Source of the DNA: Mycobacterium sp. E2733
Lineage (GTDB): Bacteria > Actinomycetota > Actinomycetes > Mycobacteriales > Mycobacteriaceae
Length of the DNA stretch: 64,000 nucleotides
Reading direction: 5' to 3'
NCBI RefSeq assembly: GCF_001667585.1
Contig: NZ_LZJZ01000024.1
Span: 1 to 64,000 of the forward strand
The notes under the pieces are model-generated. The model was not told the origin of the DNA. It worked only from the letters and a program-made list of their open reading frames with translations, and searched no databases. This document shows, in pieces, positions 51,494 through 61,775 of this stretch (positions are counted from its first letter, which is position 1; every line of letters begins with the position of its first letter). Made by a program: the position numbers and the translations under genes.

Positions 51494-51994
51494 TCAGACC
51501 CCGCGCAGATAGCGTTTCGCGATGACGCGCTGGGCAACCGACACCACCGGCCTCGCGGCCTTACTCCACCAGGTCGCGGGCCGCGAGAACGCCGTCACCT
51601 CCGCGAACACCGCGGAGGTGACGGGGTCACGCCGGACGACGAAGCGCTCCTCGCCGGACTCCGGATGCCCCGGCAAGGTGCCGTAGGCAAATCCACGGAT
51701 GTCGGGCTCGTCGACGACATACACCACCCGGCATGGCGCGGGCAGAAACCCCATGCGCACGATCACAACGGTGCCGACCTCCGCGACGTCGGAGCTGGCC
51801 CGCACGCCCAGCCCGGCCCCGTGCTGCATGCCCCAGCGCATGACGGCGTCGGCGGCCCGCTCGAAGCGCTGCTGACCCGTGCCGATCTGCTTCTCCGTGT
51901 GCAGGTGGCCGTAACCCGGAGGCAAGTCGCCCGACGCGGTCGCTCCAACCTCGGGGTAGGTCAACGGGAGTTCCTCGAGCGCTCCTAAGTCCAC
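51494..51994 (-). CDS. DUF1990 protein (Rv2616 homologue)
   Basis: 166 residues from GTG 51994, the same as Rv2616. Characteristic stretches LPPGYGHLHTEKQIGTG, RFERAADAVMRWGMQHGAG and ERFVVRRDPVTSAVFAEV. The fold is SRPBCC-like; function unknown. The frame extends far upstream, but family length fixes the start. Confidence 0.75.
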   Translation of the reverse strand: MDLGALEELPLTYPEVGATASGDLPPGYGHLHTEKQIGTGQQRFERAADAVMRWGMQHGAGLGVRASSDVAEVGTVVIVRMGFLPAPCRVVYVVDEPDIRGFAYGTLPGHPESGEERFVVRRDPVTSAVFAEVTAFSRPATWWSKAARPVVSVAQRVIAKRYLRGV

Positions 51995-52051
51995 TTGCCC
52001 AGCTTGCCACGCCGAGATGCGCGACGACATTTCCGGCGTACGGTCGTAAAA

Positions 52052-52936
52052 GTGACCGCACAGAACTCGAAAACCGTTGCACAAGCGTCCGGAACCTTCA
52101 CCCTCGGCGGCGACCTGACCGTCAACCGGCTCGGATTCGGCGCCATGCGCCTGACCGGTAAGGGAGTCTGGGGCGCGCCCGCCGATCGCGACGAATGCGT
52201 CCGGGTGTTGCGCCGCGCCGTCGAACTGGGCGTGAACTTCATCGACACCGCGGACTCCTACGGCCCCTACATATCCGAAGACATCATTCGGGAGGCGCTG
52301 CATCCCTACGAGGGCCTGGTGATCGCGACCAAGGCGGGGCTGCTGCGCACCGGACCGGACGTCTGGATCCCGCTTGGCAACCCGACCTACCTGCGCCAGG
52401 AGTGCGAGATGAGCCTGCGGCGCCTCGGCGTCGACACCATCGACCTCTTCCAGCTGCACCGCATCGATCCCGACTTCCCGCTGGCCGATCAGGTCGGCGA
52501 GCTGCTGACGCTGAAGAACGAGGGCAAGATCCGCCACATCGGCCTGTCCGAGATCAACGTCGACCAACTCACGGAGGCCCAGCGGACCAGCGAGATCGTG
52601 TCGGTGCAGAACATGTACAACCTGTCCGCCCGGGGCGCCGAACCGCTGCTGGACGCCGCGACCCGCCAGGGCATCGGCTTCATCCCGTGGTTCCCGCTGG
52701 CTGCCGGGCCGCTGGCCGCGCCCGACGGCCCGCTGCAGCGCATCGCCGGCGAACACCACGCGAGCCCGTCGCAACTGGCGCTGGCCTGGTTGCTGAAACG
52801 GTCGCCGGTGATGCTGCCGATTCCCGGCACATCGAAGGTGGCGCACCTGGAGGAGAACGTCGCTGCCGCCGAGATCGAGCTGAGCGACGAGGAGTTCGAG
52901 GCGCTGTCGACCGCCGGAGGTCAGAAGACCGTCTGA
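52052..52936 (+). CDS. aldo/keto reductase
   Basis: 294 residues from GTG 52052. TIM-barrel AKR: NFIDTADSYGPYISEDIIREAL (catalytic Asp, Tyr), VIATKAGLLR (Lys), LFQLHRIDPDFP (His) and the NADPH-binding IPGTSKVAHLEENVAA. Substrate unknown. A thioesterase gene, now broken, follows after 20 bp. Confidence 0.85.
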   Translation: MTAQNSKTVAQASGTFTLGGDLTVNRLGFGAMRLTGKGVWGAPADRDECVRVLRRAVELGVNFIDTADSYGPYISEDIIREALHPYEGLVIATKAGLLRTGPDVWIPLGNPTYLRQECEMSLRRLGVDTIDLFQLHRIDPDFPLADQVGELLTLKNEGKIRHIGLSEINVDQLTEAQRTSEIVSVQNMYNLSARGAEPLLDAATRQGIGFIPWFPLAAGPLAAPDGPLQRIAGEHHASPSQLALAWLLKRSPVMLPIPGTSKVAHLEENVAAAEIELSDEEFEALSTAGGQKTV

Positions 52937-52956
52937 CCGCCGGATACGGTGTCCCG

Positions 52957-53580
52957 GTGACCAGCGGACAGGCCAGGCACCCTGGCGGCGGGTTCAACCC
53001 CCCCGAGCCGACGACCAAGGGCGGCCCCGACTACGGCCGGTTCATCGACGCCGTGCGCAAGCTGCAGGACCACGCCCGCGCCGTAGACGCCCCCGACGAA
53101 GTCATCACCGAGGCGGCGAATCAGCTGGAGAAGCTGTCGGCGCTGCTCGCCCCGTACGACGCCGATGAGTGGGCGGCGCCCTCCGGCCGCCGGATGGACC
53201 TGCCGATGCGCGGCAACGTCCTGACGGTTCCAATGTCTGCCCGCAAGGGTGACGACGGCCGCGTGCACGGCTGGGCGCGTTTCGCCCGGTTCCATCTGGG
53301 GCGCAACGGCGCGGTGCACGGCGGCTCACTCGGCATGCTGTTCGACACCGTGCTCGGCCTGACGGCGGTTCTTCTGACCGGGAGCCGACGCTAGCGCACC
53401 GCCTACCTCAGGATCGATTACCACAACATCGTGCCCATCGAAAAGGAGTTGCAGTTCGATGCGGGGGTGGACAGGTTGGACGGGCGCAAGATCTTCGTCT
53501 CCGGCCGGCTCACCGACGGCGACACCCTATTGACCGAAGCCGACGCCCTGTTCGTTCGGCTCAAGCCCGGTCAGCCCTAG
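52957..53580 (+). pseudogene. PaaI-type thioesterase interrupted by an in-frame amber codon
   Basis: From GTG 52957 the frame encodes a hotdog thioesterase up to GAVHGGSLGMLFDTVLGLTAV, then meets TAG at 53392-53394. The same frame continues without interruption for 61 codons (RTAYLRIDYHNIVPIEKELQ, RKIFVSGRLTDGDTLL, EADALFVRLKPG) to TAG at 53578. These are the last strands of the fold. A single C-to-T change in a CAG codon would explain it. Without the second half the fold is incomplete; readthrough or a sequencing error are alternatives. Confidence 0.75.
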
Positions 53581-53725
53581 CGCTATGCCACGAAAATTGT
53601 TGCCCCGCAAAGAGTTTAGTGACTTCCGGCGGACACCGGCACGGTCGCCCGCGCCGGTGCGTCGGCCGAGTCCGTGTGGGTACACGCGAGATTGACCCGT
53701 GCATTTCGGGGAAAGGGGTTTCGGT

Positions 53726-54451
53726 GTGGCGCTAGCCGGCCTGACAATGGCGGACTTGTTCCGTGCGGTCGACTTGACTGGGGTGTTCGGCAACGCCCTG
53801 CTGGGCGGCGTGGTCGCCCGCAAGGAGAAGCTGGACCCCGTTGGCTTCGCGGCCCTCGCCGTGTTGTCGGGCCTGGGTGGCGGCATGATCCGCGACACTC
53901 TGCTGCAGCGTGGCACCCCGGTCGCGCTCACCGACTACGCCTACCTGTTGACCGCACTGGCGGGAGCGGCCATCGCCTTCGTTTTCCGGGTCGAGGGCCG
54001 GGTGTGGAACTGGGTGTGGCCGGTCGTGGACGCGCTGGCATTGGGGTGCTGGGCGGCAACCGGTGCGCACAAGACGCTCGCCGTGGGGCTCGGCTGGTTG
54101 GCGGCGCTGCTGCTGGGCACGATCTCGGCGGTCGGTGGGGGAGCGACGCGTGACATCGTGATGCGTCGCGTGCCAGGCATCTTCGGTGGGAACACTTTGT
54201 ACGCCACGTGCGCTCTCGCCGCGAGCGGCGTGCTGGTGCTCTTCAACTACCGCGACCATCCGACCCCCGGGCTGTTGGTGGGCGCACTGACCGGGACGGT
54301 GTTGTGCGCCCTCGCGCAGTGGCGTGGCTGGACGTTGCCCGCCGTGGGCGCCTGGTCGCCGGCAACCGTTTTGGCCCGGGGTCAGTCCCGCCGGTCGACG
54401 CCAGGGGCCCACCAGACGGAGGAGGACTTCAAGAATGGCGACAGCCACTAA
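53726..54451 (+). CDS. TRIC-type cation channel (UPF0126)
   Basis: 241 residues from GTG 53726 (AAAGGGG upstream; GTG 53699 possible). Two repeats of three helices with the family glycine motifs VLSGLGGGMIRDTLLQRGTP and GTISAVGGGATRDIVMRRVPG. A trimeric intracellular potassium channel homologue. Overlaps the next gene by 17 nt. Confidence 0.85.
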   Translation: MALAGLTMADLFRAVDLTGVFGNALLGGVVARKEKLDPVGFAALAVLSGLGGGMIRDTLLQRGTPVALTDYAYLLTALAGAAIAFVFRVEGRVWNWVWPVVDALALGCWAATGAHKTLAVGLGWLAALLLGTISAVGGGATRDIVMRRVPGIFGGNTLYATCALAASGVLVLFNYRDHPTPGLLVGALTGTVLCALAQWRGWTLPAVGAWSPATVLARGQSRRSTPGAHQTEEDFKNGDSH

Positions 54452-55706
54452 CTCGGTGTCCACGCGGGTGCTTGCGGGGCTGCGCGACGCGCGTGACTGG
54501 CAGGAGGACTTCTACTGCAATCTGCACCAACACCCGGAGCTGTCACACCAGGAGCGCGACACGGCGGCAGCCGTGGCCCAGCGGCTGGGTGGCTTCGGCT
54601 ACGACGTGCACGAGGGCATCGGCGGCACGGGCGTCGTCGGGATCCTGCGTAACGGCGACGGCCCGGCCGTGTTGCTGCGGGCCGACATGGACGCGCTGCC
54701 GGTCAAGGAAGACACCGGGCTCCCGTATGCCAGCACGGCCACCGCCACCGATGCGGACGGCAACCGGGTGCCGGTGATGCACGCCTGCGGCCACGACGTT
54801 CACGTGACCTGCCTGCTCGGAGCGGCCGCGCTGCTGGCCGGGGCCCGCGGCCAGTGGAAGGGCACCGTGATTGCGTTGTTCCAGCCCGCCGAGGAGGTCG
54901 GTGACGGCGCACGCGGCATGCTCGACGACGATCTCGCAACACTGGTCGGCCGCGTCGACGTCGCCCTCGCCCAACACGTCCTGCCTTTCCCGGCCGGTCA
55001 GGTCGGCACACGGCCCGGGCCTGTCCTCTCCACCGCGGACAGCATGCGGATCACGGTGTATGGCCGCGGCGGGCACGGCTCGATGCCCCAGGCCACGGTC
55101 GATCCGGTGGTGCTCGCCGCGATGATCGTGATCCGGCTGCAGACCGTAGTCTCCCGTGAGGTCGCGCCAACCGATTCCGCGGTGCTGACCATCGGCAGGA
55201 TCGAGGCGGGAACCAAAAGCAACATCATCGGCGACCACGCCGTGCTGGAACTGAACCTGCGCACATACAGCGAGCAGACCCGCAACAGGATCCTGGATGC
55301 GATCCGCCGCATCGTCACGGCCGAATGCCAGGCGTCCGGAGCGCCGATGGATCCCGCTTTCGAGCTTTTCGGCCACTACCCGGCGACCGTCAACGATTCG
55401 GTGGTCACCGACCGGGTGCGCGCCGCGTTCGACGATTTCTTCGGCGACCGATCATGCGATCTGCCGCTGCAGGCCGCGAGCGAGGACTTCAGCGACATTC
55501 CCACGGCGCTCCAAATGCCCTATTGCTATTGGGGTGTCGGCGGCGTCGATCCCGGTGCCTATCGCAAGGCGGTGGAGAGGGGCCGCGTCAGCGAGGACAT
55601 CCCGGTCAATCATTCCCCGACGTTCGCACCTGTCATCCAGCCCACCCTCGACACCGGTACCCAAGCGCTGACTGTTGCCGCGCTTGCCTGGCTCGCCGGG
55701 TCATAA
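54435..55706 (+). CDS. M20 family amidohydrolase
   Basis: 423 residues from ATG 54435 (GGAGGACTT upstream). Metal-site motifs: HQHPELSHQE near 27, GPAVLLRADMDALPV near 73, MHACGHDVHV near 115, FQPAEEVGDGA near 147 and ASEDFSDIP near 350. Likely an N-acyl amino acid or hippurate-type amidohydrolase. Coupled to the TRIC gene. Confidence 0.85.
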   Translation: MATATNSVSTRVLAGLRDARDWQEDFYCNLHQHPELSHQERDTAAAVAQRLGGFGYDVHEGIGGTGVVGILRNGDGPAVLLRADMDALPVKEDTGLPYASTATATDADGNRVPVMHACGHDVHVTCLLGAAALLAGARGQWKGTVIALFQPAEEVGDGARGMLDDDLATLVGRVDVALAQHVLPFPAGQVGTRPGPVLSTADSMRITVYGRGGHGSMPQATVDPVVLAAMIVIRLQTVVSREVAPTDSAVLTIGRIEAGTKSNIIGDHAVLELNLRTYSEQTRNRILDAIRRIVTAECQASGAPMDPAFELFGHYPATVNDSVVTDRVRAAFDDFFGDRSCDLPLQAASEDFSDIPTALQMPYCYWGVGGVDPGAYRKAVERGRVSEDIPVNHSPTFAPVIQPTLDTGTQALTVAALAWLAGS

Positions 55707-55737
55707 TGATTGGGCCCCAACGCATTCCACGGCGGCC

Positions 55738-57426
55738 TCAATGGCCGCGCCGGTCTCGCGGCAAGTACGTCGGCAGCGTCACCTCTTCGTGGTCGAGTTC
55801 GCGTTCGAGCACCCGAAGGCTCCGATCGGGCAGCATGCCGGCGTCACGCCAGCGCACCAGTTCGTCGCGCTCGGCATCGATGGCCGCCCGCCGGATCGCG
55901 ACGGCCGCCTCGTATTCGGGGTAGTTGGGTAAGTCGTCGGCATCCGACAGAAGATCGAGCCGACGTTGATACCGCTCGAGCCGGGCGCACAACTGCCTTC
56001 GCACCCCGTCGATCGTTCTGGCGTCGGCGTCGCTGCCATGACCCAGCTCATCGAGTGTGTCGAGGGCAGCGCGAACGGCGGCCGTGCGCGCCCGATTACG
56101 CAGGCGCACTTCGTCGACGGCCTTCGCGTGAACGCCGAGAGCACGCACGACCGGGCCGAAAGTGCTGCCCTGCCCGATCAGCGTCACCAGCACGACCACG
56201 AGGGTGCAGAACAACAAGAGGTCCCGGACGGGAAACCGTGTGCCGCTGTCGGTTGCGAAGGGCACGGCGAAGATCGCAGCGAGGCTGACGACGCCGCGGG
56301 TGCCGGCCCAACTCAGCACGAGAATCTCACGGCCACTGAGTCTCTCCGTGTTGCGGTCGCGCTGAGGAGGGGGTTGGGTCGGATCATCGTCGTCGTCATC
56401 GCCGGTCCCCGTGACGTTGCCGAGCCGGGTATGCAGTGACCGCGGCAGTGACTGCGTAAGCATCAGCCACAGCGGCCGCACCAGCAGCACCGCCGCGGTG
56501 GTAACGGCGGTCGCCACGACGATGGTCGACACCGGGTAGCCGCGCAGGCCGTCGAGGATGGTCGGGAACTGCTGACCTATCAACAGGAAGACGAGGCCCT
56601 CAAGGAGGAAGTTGGCCAGCCGCCACACGGCCCGGGTCTGCAACCGGCTCGCGCCCGACTCCGACCGGGGTGAGTCGTGTCCGACGACCAATCCGCACAC
56701 GACGACTGCCAGCACGCCCGACGCGTGCACCTTCTCGGCCGCGAGATAGGTCAGGAACGGTGTGGCCAGCGAGATCGCGTTGGCCGTCATCACGTCGTGC
56801 GGCAAGCGCCGCAGCAGGCGGCGACACCAAGCGAACGCCAGCCCGATCACCAGGCCGCCCACGGCGGCCAGAACGAACTCCCGGACCGCGAACGGGAACG
56901 AGAAGTCCGAACCCCTGGCCACCGTGATGGCCACCGACAAGGTGGTGAGCGCGGTCGCGTCGTTGAGCAGCCCCTCGCCTTCGATGAGCGTGACGATATT
57001 GAGCGGCAGACCCACCTTGCGGGCGACCGCGAGCGCGGCCACGGGATCGGTGGGTGCCACCGCAGCGCCGAGCACCGCACCCGCCGCGAGCGTCGCACCG
57101 CTGACGAGCAGGGCGAAGGCGGCGCCGACCGAAGCTGCGGTCAGCAGAACGAGGATGACCGACAAGCTGATGACCGTGCGCAAGTTGCGGCGTATCCCGA
57201 CCAGCGACGACTCCAGTGCCGCGTTGTAGAGCAAAGGCGGCAATATGCAGGTCATCACGATGTCGGGCCGAAGGCCGACGTTCGGCCCCGGCAGCAGCCC
57301 GTAGCCGATACCGACGAGAGTGAGCAGCCCCGCGCTCGGGAGTCCGGTGCGGTCGCTGACCCAATTGACCACCACGATGGCGCCGACGGCGGCGAGCAGC
57401 AATGCCAAAGCCGTCTGCGCCCCCAC
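55738..57426 (-). CDS. Na+/H+ antiporter, CPA1 family
   Basis: 562 residues from GTG 57426. About twelve membrane segments in the first 420 residues, including the CPA1 core [23 protein letters not shown] and [12 protein letters not shown], where the Asp pair binds the ion. A long cytosolic C-terminal domain (residues about 440-560) is rich in Arg/Asp. The start is divergent from thrS. Confidence 0.85.
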   Translation of the reverse strand: MGAQTALALLLAAVGAIVVVNWVSDRTGLPSAGLLTLVGIGYGLLPGPNVGLRPDIVMTCILPPLLYNAALESSLVGIRRNLRTVISLSVILVLLTAASVGAAFALLVSGATLAAGAVLGAAVAPTDPVAALAVARKVGLPLNIVTLIEGEGLLNDATALTTLSVAITVARGSDFSFPFAVREFVLAAVGGLVIGLAFAWCRRLLRRLPHDVMTANAISLATPFLTYLAAEKVHASGVLAVVVCGLVVGHDSPRSESGASRLQTRAVWRLANFLLEGLVFLLIGQQFPTILDGLRGYPVSTIVVATAVTTAAVLLVRPLWLMLTQSLPRSLHTRLGNVTGTGDDDDDDPTQPPPQRDRNTERLSGREILVLSWAGTRGVVSLAAIFAVPFATDSGTRFPVRDLLLFCTLVVVLVTLIGQGSTFGPVVRALGVHAKAVDEVRLRNRARTAAVRAALDTLDELGHGSDADARTIDGVRRQLCARLERYQRRLDLLSDADDLPNYPEYEAAVAIRRAAIDAERDELVRWRDAGMLPDRSLRVLERELDHEEVTLPTYLPRDRRGH

Positions 57427-57560
57427 GATCCCATTCTGCCGACAATTTGCTGGGGACGTCGGCGCCCTGCGACGATGCCGCACTGTTCGACGGCCCTGCT
57501 TGGCCGCGGGGCGCCCCGATAGCATGGTCGTCGACCCACCGACCTAGGAGAAACCACGCG

Positions 57561-59615
57561 ATGAGCGCCCCGGCAAACCCGTCCCCAGCAGGCCCTATCC
57601 GGGTGCCGGCCGGGACCACCGCCGCGGCCGCGGTGCGGGAGGCGGGGCTGCCGGGCCGCGGGGAGCCCGACGCGGTCGTGGTGGTGCGCGACGCGGACGG
57701 CAAGCTGCGCGATTTGAGCTGGGTGCCCGAAGCCGACGTCGATGTTGTCCCGGTCGCCGCCAACACCGACGAGGGCCGCAGCGTCATCCGGCATTCGGCC
57801 GCACACGTGCTGGCCCAGGCCGTCCAGGGGCTGTTCCCGCAAGCCAAGTTGGGCATCGGTCCGCCCATCGCCGACGGCTTCTACTACGACTTCGACGTCT
57901 CGGAGCCGTTCACCCCCGAGGATCTGGCGGCGCTGGAAAAGCGGATGCGCCAGATCGTCAAAGAGGGACAGCTGTTCTCCCGGCGCGTCTACGAGTCCAA
58001 GGACCAGGCCCGCTCGGAGTTGGCCGGCGAGCCGTACAAGCTCGAACTCGTGGACGACAAGTCGGGCGACCCCGACATCATGGAGGTCGGGGGCGACGAG
58101 CTCACCGCCTACGACAACCTCAATCCTCGTACCCGGGAGAGGGTTTGGGGCGACCTGTGCCGCGGGCCGCACATCCCGACCACCAAGCACATCCCCGCGT
58201 TCAAGCTGACCCGAAGCTCCGCCGCCTATTGGCGGGGTGACCAGAAAAATGCCAGCCTGCAACGCATCTACGGCACCGCGTGGGAATCGCAGGAGGCGCT
58301 GGAGCGCCACCTCGAGCTGCTCGCCGAAGCCCAGCGCCGCGACCACCGCAAGCTGGGCACCGAGCTGGACCTGTTCAGCTTCCCCGATGAAATCGGTTCT
58401 GGGCTGGCGGTTTTCCACCCCAAGGGCGGCGTCGTCCGCAGGGAGCTGGAAGAATATTCGCGGCGCAAGCACATCGAGGCCGGGTACGAATTCGTCAACA
58501 CACCGCACATCACCAAGGCGCAGCTGTTCCACACCTCGGGCCACCTGGACTGGTACGCCGACGGGATGTTCCCGCCGATGCACCTGGACGCCGAGCTGGC
58601 CGACGACGGCACGGTGCGCAAGCCCGGGCAGGACTACTACCTCAAGCCGATGAACTGCCCGATGCACACGCTGATCTTTCGGTCGCGGGGGCGGTCGTAC
58701 CGCGAACTCCCGTTGCGGCTCTTCGAGTTCGGCACCGTGTACCGCTACGAGAAGTCCGGCGTGGTGCACGGCCTCACCCGGGCGCGCGGCTTCACCATGG
58801 ACGACTCGCACATCTTCTGCACCCGCGAGCAGTTGCACGGCGAGCTGGCGTCACTGCTGCGGTTCGTCCTCGAGTTGCTCGGCGACTACGGGCTGGAAGA
58901 CTTCTATCTGGAGCTCTCCACCAAAGACCCGGAGAAGTTCGTCGGCACCGACGAAATGTGGGAGCAGGCCACCAACTCCCTGGCCGAGGTGGCGGCCGAG
59001 TCGGGCCTTGAACTGGTTCCCGACCCCGGCGGCGCGGCGTTCTACGGCCCCAAGATCTCCGTGCAGGCCCGCGACGCGCTGGGCCGCAGCTGGCAGATGT
59101 CGACCATCCAGGTGGACTTCAACTTTCCGGAGCGCTTCGAGCTGGAGTACACCGCACCGGACGGAACCCGTCAGCGGCCCGTGATGATCCACCGCGCCCT
59201 GTTCGGATCGATCGAGCGATTCTTCGGCATCCTCACCGAGCACTACGCCGGGGCGTTCCCGGCGTGGCTGGCGCCCGTGCAGGTGGTCGGCATTCCCGTC
59301 GCCGACGAACACGTGCCCTACCTGGAAGGCATTGCCGCGCAGCTCAAATCGCACGGTGTGCGGGTGGAGGTGGACGGCAGCGACGACCGGATGGCGAAGA
59401 AGATCGTCCACCACACCGGCCAGAAGGTGCCGTTCATGTTGCTGGCCGGTGACCGCGACGTCGAGGCCAAGGCGGTGAGCTTCCGCTTCGGCGACCGCAC
59501 GCAGATCAACGGTGTGCCACGGGACAGCGCCGTCGACGCCATCGTGGCCTGGATCGCCGATCGCCAAAATGCTGCTCCCACAGCCGAACTCGTAAAGGTG
59601 ACCGGCGGTGAATAG
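57561..59615 (+). CDS. thrS: threonyl-tRNA synthetase
   Basis: 684 residues (Rv2614c is 692) from ATG 57561. TGS domain (1-65), editing domain with [10 protein letters not shown] near 77, catalytic class II core with MNCPMHTL near 365 (zinc Cys), [13 protein letters not shown] and [19 protein letters not shown], and the anticodon-binding domain after 590. First gene of the conserved PIM operon; no T-box leader is seen. Confidence 0.95.
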   Translation: MSAPANPSPAGPIRVPAGTTAAAAVREAGLPGRGEPDAVVVVRDADGKLRDLSWVPEADVDVVPVAANTDEGRSVIRHSAAHVLAQAVQGLFPQAKLGIGPPIADGFYYDFDVSEPFTPEDLAALEKRMRQIVKEGQLFSRRVYESKDQARSELAGEPYKLELVDDKSGDPDIMEVGGDELTAYDNLNPRTRERVWGDLCRGPHIPTTKHIPAFKLTRSSAAYWRGDQKNASLQRIYGTAWESQEALERHLELLAEAQRRDHRKLGTELDLFSFPDEIGSGLAVFHPKGGVVRRELEEYSRRKHIEAGYEFVNTPHITKAQLFHTSGHLDWYADGMFPPMHLDAELADDGTVRKPGQDYYLKPMNCPMHTLIFRSRGRSYRELPLRLFEFGTVYRYEKSGVVHGLTRARGFTMDDSHIFCTREQLHGELASLLRFVLELLGDYGLEDFYLELSTKDPEKFVGTDEMWEQATNSLAEVAAESGLELVPDPGGAAFYGPKISVQARDALGRSWQMSTIQVDFNFPERFELEYTAPDGTRQRPVMIHRALFGSIERFFGILTEHYAGAFPAWLAPVQVVGIPVADEHVPYLEGIAAQLKSHGVRVEVDGSDDRMAKKIVHHTGQKVPFMLLAGDRDVEAKAVSFRFGDRTQINGVPRDSAVDAIVAWIADRQNAAPTAELVKVTGGE

Positions 59616-59618
59616 ACA

Positions 59619-60191
59619 GTGACCGAAGAGGAGCGCGCCGACGACACCATCCTGGACACCGGCGTCGGCGAAAGTGACCACCTGCAACGGCTGTGGACGC
59701 CGTACCGGATGAACTATCTGGCCGAAGCGCCGATGAAGCGCGACCCCAACTCGTCGGGCAAGACCGAGCAGCCGTTCACCGACATCCCGCGGTTGTCCGA
59801 CGAGGAAGGTCTGGTGGTGGCCCGCGGCGAACTCGTCTACGCCGTCCTCAACCTCTACCCGTACAACCCCGGGCACCTGATGGTGGTGCCGTATCGACGG
59901 GTGTCCGAGCTCGAGGACCTCACCGAGGACGAGAGCGCGGAGCTGATGGCCTTCATGCAGAAGGCAATTCGCGTCATCAAGAACGTGTCGCGGCCGCACG
60001 GCTTCAACGTCGGCCTGAACCTCGGGACGTCGGCGGGCGGGTCACTGGCCGAACACCTGCACGTGCACGTGGTGCCGCGCTGGGGCGGCGACGCGAACTT
60101 CATCACCATCATCGGCGGGTCGAAGGTGATCCCGCAGTTGCTGCGCGAGACCCGCCGGCTGCTGGCCACGGAGTGGGCAAAGCAGTCATGA
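59619..60191 (+). CDS. HIT-family Ap4A phosphorylase (Rv2613c homologue)
   Basis: 190 residues from GTG 59619, 3 bp after thrS. HIT motif HLHVHVVPRW near 148-157 with the catalytic middle His. Rv2613c phosphorolyses diadenosine tetraphosphate. Its position after a tRNA synthetase is sensible because synthetases make Ap4A. Confidence 0.88.
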   Translation: MTEEERADDTILDTGVGESDHLQRLWTPYRMNYLAEAPMKRDPNSSGKTEQPFTDIPRLSDEEGLVVARGELVYAVLNLYPYNPGHLMVVPYRRVSELEDLTEDESAELMAFMQKAIRVIKNVSRPHGFNVGLNLGTSAGGSLAEHLHVHVVPRWGGDANFITIIGGSKVIPQLLRETRRLLATEWAKQS

Positions 60192-60204
60192 GGCTTGAGC
60201 GCTC

Positions 60205-60837
60205 ATGAGTAAGGTGCCGTTCCTGTCGCGGGCGGCGTTCGCGCGGCTCACCACTCCGACCGCCCGCGCGTGCCTGCGGGTGGGATTGACGCCGGACGTG
60301 GTCACCATCCTGGGCACCATCGTCGCCGTGGCCGGGGCGCTGACCTTTTTCCCGATGGGCAAGCTCTTCATCGGCACGCTGGTGGTGTGGTTCTTCGTGT
60401 TGTTCGACATGCTCGATGGCGCGATGGCCCGCGAGCGCGGGGGCGGTACCCGTTTCGGCGCCGTGCTGGACGCCACGTGCGACCGTGTCAGCGACGGCGC
60501 GGTGTTCTGCGGACTGCTGTGGTGGGCCGCCTTCGGCCTGCACGACAAGCTGCTGGTGGTGGCGACCCTGATCTGCCTGGTCACGTCGCAGGTCATCTCC
60601 TACATCAAGGCGCGGGCCGAAGCGAGCGGGCTGCGCGGCGACGGCGGCATCATCGAACGACCGGAAAGGTTGATCATCGTGCTGGTAGGTGCCGGGGTGT
60701 CGGACTTACCCTTCGTGCCCTGGCCGCCGGCCCTGCCGGTGGCGATGTGGCTGCTGGCGGCGGCCAGCGTGGTCACTTGCGTGCAACGGCTGCACACGGT
60801 GCGGACCTCGCCCGGCGCGACGGAGCGCATGCCGTGA
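60205..60837 (+). CDS. pgsA: phosphatidylinositol phosphate synthase
   Basis: 210 residues. CDP-alcohol phosphotransferase motif MLDGAMARERGGGTRFGAVLDATCDR near 70-95 (DG-x2-AR-x8-G-x3-D-x3-D), with about six membrane segments. It makes PI phosphate from CDP-diacylglycerol and inositol phosphate. The stop overlaps patA by GTGA. Confidence 0.9.
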   Translation: MSKVPFLSRAAFARLTTPTARACLRVGLTPDVVTILGTIVAVAGALTFFPMGKLFIGTLVVWFFVLFDMLDGAMARERGGGTRFGAVLDATCDRVSDGAVFCGLLWWAAFGLHDKLLVVATLICLVTSQVISYIKARAEASGLRGDGGIIERPERLIIVLVGAGVSDLPFVPWPPALPVAMWLLAAASVVTCVQRLHTVRTSPGATERMP

Positions 60838-61775
60838 TTCCGGGCATGAGTTTGTTGGCCACCCCCCGCCGCCTGGCATCGGGCACCGCCAGCGACTGGG
60901 CGTACGCGGCCGGCTGGATGGCCGTGCGGGCGATGCCGGAATTCGCCGCGCGCAGCGCGTTCGGGGCCGGAGCGCGCTATGCGGCGCGTGGCGGCGGCCC
61001 GGACCAACTGCGCAAGAACCTGGCCCGCGTCATCGGCGTACCGCCCGCCCAGGTCCCCGACGCGCTGATGCGGGCCTCGCTGGCTTCCTACGCCCGCTAC
61101 TGGCGGGAGGCGTTCCGCCTGCCGACGATGGACCACCGCAAGCTCGCCAGGGAAATCGACGATTCGGTCCTCGGCCAAGACAACCTGGATGGGGCGCTGG
61201 CCGCGGGTCGCGGCGTTGTCCTGGCCCTGCCGCACAGCGGCAATTGGGATATCAACGGGGTGTGGTTGGCGCAGACCCGTGGCACTTTCACCACCGTCGC
61301 GGAGCGGCTCAAACCCGAGTCGCTGTACCGTCGTTTCATTGCCTACCGCGAACGCCTCGGCTTCGAGGTGCTGCCGCTGTCCGGGGGCGAACGGCCCCCG
61401 TTCGAGGTGCTGTGCGAGCGGCTGCGCGACAACGGGGTGGTGTGCTTGATGGCCGAACGCGACCTGACCCGCACCGGCGTCGAAGTCGAATTCTTCGGCG
61501 AACTCACCCGGATGCCGGCCGGGCCGGCGAAGCTGGCGATCGCGACGGGCGCGGCGCTGCTCCCCTCGCACTGCTGGTTCGAGGGCGACGGCTGGGGCTG
61601 CAACATGCAGCCGCCGCTCGATTGCAGCAGCGGTGACGTCGGCGTCATCACCCAGGCGCTGGCCGACGAGTTCGCCAAAAACATCGCCGTGTACCCCGAG
61701 GACTGGCACATGCTGCAACCGCAGTGGCTGGCCGATCTGTCCGAAGCCAAGCAGGCGCGGCTCAGGGAGACCTGA
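60834..61775 (+). CDS. patA: PIM acyltransferase PatA
   Basis: 313 residues from GTG 60834 (ATG 60846 possible). LpxL/HtrB-like acyltransferase with HSGNWD near 135-140 (HX4D) and ERDLTRTGVEVEFFGE near 207-222. It acylates the mannose of phosphatidylinositol mannosides. Coupled to pgsA and pimA. Confidence 0.88.
   Translation: MIPGMSLLATPRRLASGTASDWAYAAGWMAVRAMPEFAARSAFGAGARYAARGGGPDQLRKNLARVIGVPPAQVPDALMRASLASYARYWREAFRLPTMDHRKLAREIDDSVLGQDNLDGALAAGRGVVLALPHSGNWDINGVWLAQTRGTFTTVAERLKPESLYRRFIAYRERLGFEVLPLSGGERPPFEVLCERLRDNGVVCLMAERDLTRTGVEVEFFGELTRMPAGPAKLAIATGAALLPSHCWFEGDGWGCNMQPPLDCSSGDVGVITQALADEFAKNIAVYPEDWHMLQPQWLADLSEAKQARLRET

Noticed and set aside
57526..57560. T-box riboswitch before thrS
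   Set aside because: The gap is 35 bp, far too short for a T-box, and no T-box sequence is present.
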